Shown piece by piece: positions 62,584-64,000 of a stretch of 64,000 nt of DNA. Source of the stretch: JBNKHG01 sp050290225 (lineage in GTDB: Bacteria; Pseudomonadota; Gammaproteobacteria; Pseudomonadales; Cellvibrionaceae); the NCBI GenBank assembly GCA_050290225.1, contig JBNKHG010000025.1:1-64000 (forward strand), in the 5' to 3' direction. Within the stretch, counting starts at the first letter, position 1; every line of letters starts with the position of its first letter. The translations under genes were made by a program, and so were the position numbers. The notes below the pieces were generated by a model. It searched no databases. It was not told the origin of the DNA and saw nothing but the letters and a program-made list of their open reading frames with translations.

Positions 62584-64000
62584 GTCTGCGCGGTAACAAC
62601 ATCCACAAACTAATAGAAGCGACCTACGATGTTTTAATTGTGGGAGGTGGCATTAATGGCGCTGTGTCGGCGGCGTCGCTGGCGGCCCGGGGAGCCAAAG
62701 TTGCTCTGATCGACCGTGGGGATTTTGCCGGGTTTACCAGTTCGAATTCATCCAATCTGGCCTGGGGTGGCATCAAGTACCTGGAAAATCATGAGTATTA
62801 TCTGGTTAACGAGCTCTGCAAGAGCCGTAATCACCTGATGAGAAGTTACCCTTCCACAGTTAAGGAAATACGCTTCCTCACCAGTATTCAGCGCGGCTTC
62901 CGTTTCCCTCCCTTGTTTGTTTATCTGGGTACAATCCTCTACTGGGCCCTCGGTCGTTTTTTTACTCAGGCACCGGTTTATCTGCGCCCCAGAAAAATAA
63001 AGCAGATGGAAGGTATTATCAATACTGCCAATGTAGCCGGTGGATTCGAATACTCGGATTGTTATCTTTACGATAATGATGCCCGTTTCGTCTTCAATTT
63101 TATCCGTTCCAGTTTGAACTATGGCTGTATCGCCGCTAACTATGTCGAGTCGCTCGGGGCATCACGGGAATCCGGGTTGTGGACGACCCGTGCACGGGAT
63201 GTGATGACAGGCAATGAATTTACAATCCGGGCAAAAGTACTTGTCAATGCTTGCGGTCCTTTTGTGGACAAGCACAATCAAATAACCGGTGAAACCACAC
63301 AACACCATCACATTTTTTCCAAAGGGATACATCTTATCGTTAACCGGGTCACCGATAGTCAGCGAGTGCTGACATTCTTTGCCAGTGACGGGCGTTTGTT
63401 CTTCGTGATACCGATGGGCCCCAAAACGTGTATCGGCACAACGGATGCGCAAGTGGACACCCCTTTTTCGACAGTGACAGAGGAAGACCGGGCTTTTGTG
63501 CTGGCCAATGCGAATCGTTTGCTACAGTTGAACAAACCGCTGACGAAAGTGGACATTATCGCCGAACGGTGCGGCGTGAGGCCGTTGGCGATCAAGGGTG
63601 ATGATGGTGTCGCGGACTGGATTCAGCTTTCGCGCAAGCACGCGATCGACATAGACGAGGCCAGGCAGCATCTGAGTATTTTTGGTGGCAAGCTGACCGA
63701 TTGTATCAATGTCGGCGACGAAGTGGCGGAGATTGTTAAAGGCATGGGTGTCGCGATGCCCTTCTATGACACCAAGTGGTATGGTGAACCCGATGACAAT
63801 GTGAAAGCGGAGTTTTTCCATCAGGCAAGATTATTGGATCTCGACGGGATGACTTCTCCAACTTCCTCCGAACCACTGTCTCAGCGATTATGGCGCCGCT
63901 ACGGTAGAAACGCCATTGATATGTTGGAAAGTATCAGGGAAGACTCTAAGCAAAGCGAGCTGCTGATTGAAAATGCCGAATACATTCGTTGTGAAATTGA
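62580..64000 (+). CDS. GlpD-like FAD-dependent glycerol-3-phosphate dehydrogenase family protein, cut by the window end
   Basis: The ATG at 62580 overlaps the symporter stop (ATGA). The frame stays open for 473 codons to the window edge. The FAD-binding motif is VLIVGGGINGAVSAASLAAR (residues 19-38). It is followed by SSNSSNLAWGGIKYLEN, the analogue of SSRSSKLIHGGLRYLEN in GlpD. VNACGPFVDKHN and FGGKLTD also fit the family. In a galactoside locus the substrate may be a sugar or polyol product other than glycerol-3-phosphate. The C-terminal domain is missing from the window. Confidence 0.9.
   Translation, partial: MSLRGNNIHKLIEATYDVLIVGGGINGAVSAASLAARGAKVALIDRGDFAGFTSSNSSNLAWGGIKYLENHEYYLVNELCKSRNHLMRSYPSTVKEIRFLTSIQRGFRFPPLFVYLGTILYWALGRFFTQAPVYLRPRKIKQMEGIINTANVAGGFEYSDCYLYDNDARFVFNFIRSSLNYGCIAANYVESLGASRESGLWTTRARDVMTGNEFTIRAKVLVNACGPFVDKHNQITGETTQHHHIFSKGIHLIVNRVTDSQRVLTFFASDGRLFFVIPMGPKTCIGTTDAQVDTPFSTVTEEDRAFVLANANRLLQLNKPLTKVDIIAERCGVRPLAIKGDDGVADWIQLSRKHAIDIDEARQHLSIFGGKLTDCINVGDEVAEIVKGMGVAMPFYDTKWYGEPDDNVKAEFFHQARLLDLDGMTSPTSSEPLSQRLWRRYGRNAIDMLESIREDSKQSELLIENAEYIRCEI

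Overview
The window is a chromosomal segment of about 55% GC from a gammaproteobacterium. The gene content (fabA-fabB, imuA-imuB-dnaE2, a bacterial FAN1, a YajR-type transporter, and a TonB receptor / tryptophan halogenase / SapC sugar locus) most resembles the Cellvibrionaceae (Cellvibrio, Saccharophagus, Teredinibacter and relatives). That placement is inferred from gene content and order. No rRNA, tRNA or CRISPR array was recognised.

Layout. (1) 1-2.1 kb is accessory DNA: the 3' end of an ISL3-like transposase, small unknown proteins and lipoproteins, and a 185-bp inverted-repeat element. (2) 2.7-8.5 kb holds a J-domain protein, a secreted unknown, a POT peptide transporter, a transglutaminase-like/TPR lipoprotein and an OsmC protein. 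(3) 8.6-13.2 kb is a compact minus-strand operon of a GGDEF-EAL protein, a small periplasmic binding protein and a porin-like barrel. (4) 13.9-14.6 kb is an exosortase-type acyltransferase (LuxI-like fold). (5) 14.7-24.6 kb is a DNA-damage island: imuA-imuB-dnaE2 on one strand and FAN1 plus a nuclease/XPD-like helicase on the other, with one LexA box between them. (6) 24.6-26.8 kb is an atypical citrate synthase with a divergent LysR regulator, followed by about 0.8 kb of repeats. (7) 27.5-40.7 kb is housekeeping: yajR, ssb, an RmlD-like reductase, fabB-fabA, galU, phosphomannomutase, ispB, rplU-rpmA-obgE, a DUF402 protein, proB and a small lipoprotein. (8) 40.8-45.8 kb carries a DUF1223 protein, a BlaI / M56 peptidase-TonB fusion / TonB operon preceded by a perfect 38-bp palindrome, and a two-gene thioredoxin-fold operon. 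(9) 46.0-50.7 kb has a strong LexA box with an unknown gene, an L,D-transpeptidase facing an Lpp-like lipoprotein, an AbiE toxin-antitoxin pair and an IS256 remnant. (10) 50.8-64.0 kb is an alpha-galactoside utilisation locus: FCD-type GntR regulator, SapC, tryptophan-halogenase-like protein, TonB receptor, alpha/beta hydrolase, GH36 alpha-galactosidase, SSS symporter and a GlpD-like FAD oxidoreductase cut by the window end.

How the parts work together. In the last locus, oligosaccharide would enter through the TonB receptor, be cleaved by the GH36 enzyme and be imported by the sodium symporter, under the GntR regulator. In the SOS island, LexA cleavage would release both the mutagenic translesion cassette and the FAN1/helicase crosslink-repair pair. 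The BlaI/M56-TonB locus looks like a proteolysis-controlled envelope-sensing system in which the sensor carries a TonB-type C-terminal domain. A dispersed repeat ending in TTGAAGGAGTACTAG lies at several gene ends and supplies two stop codons.
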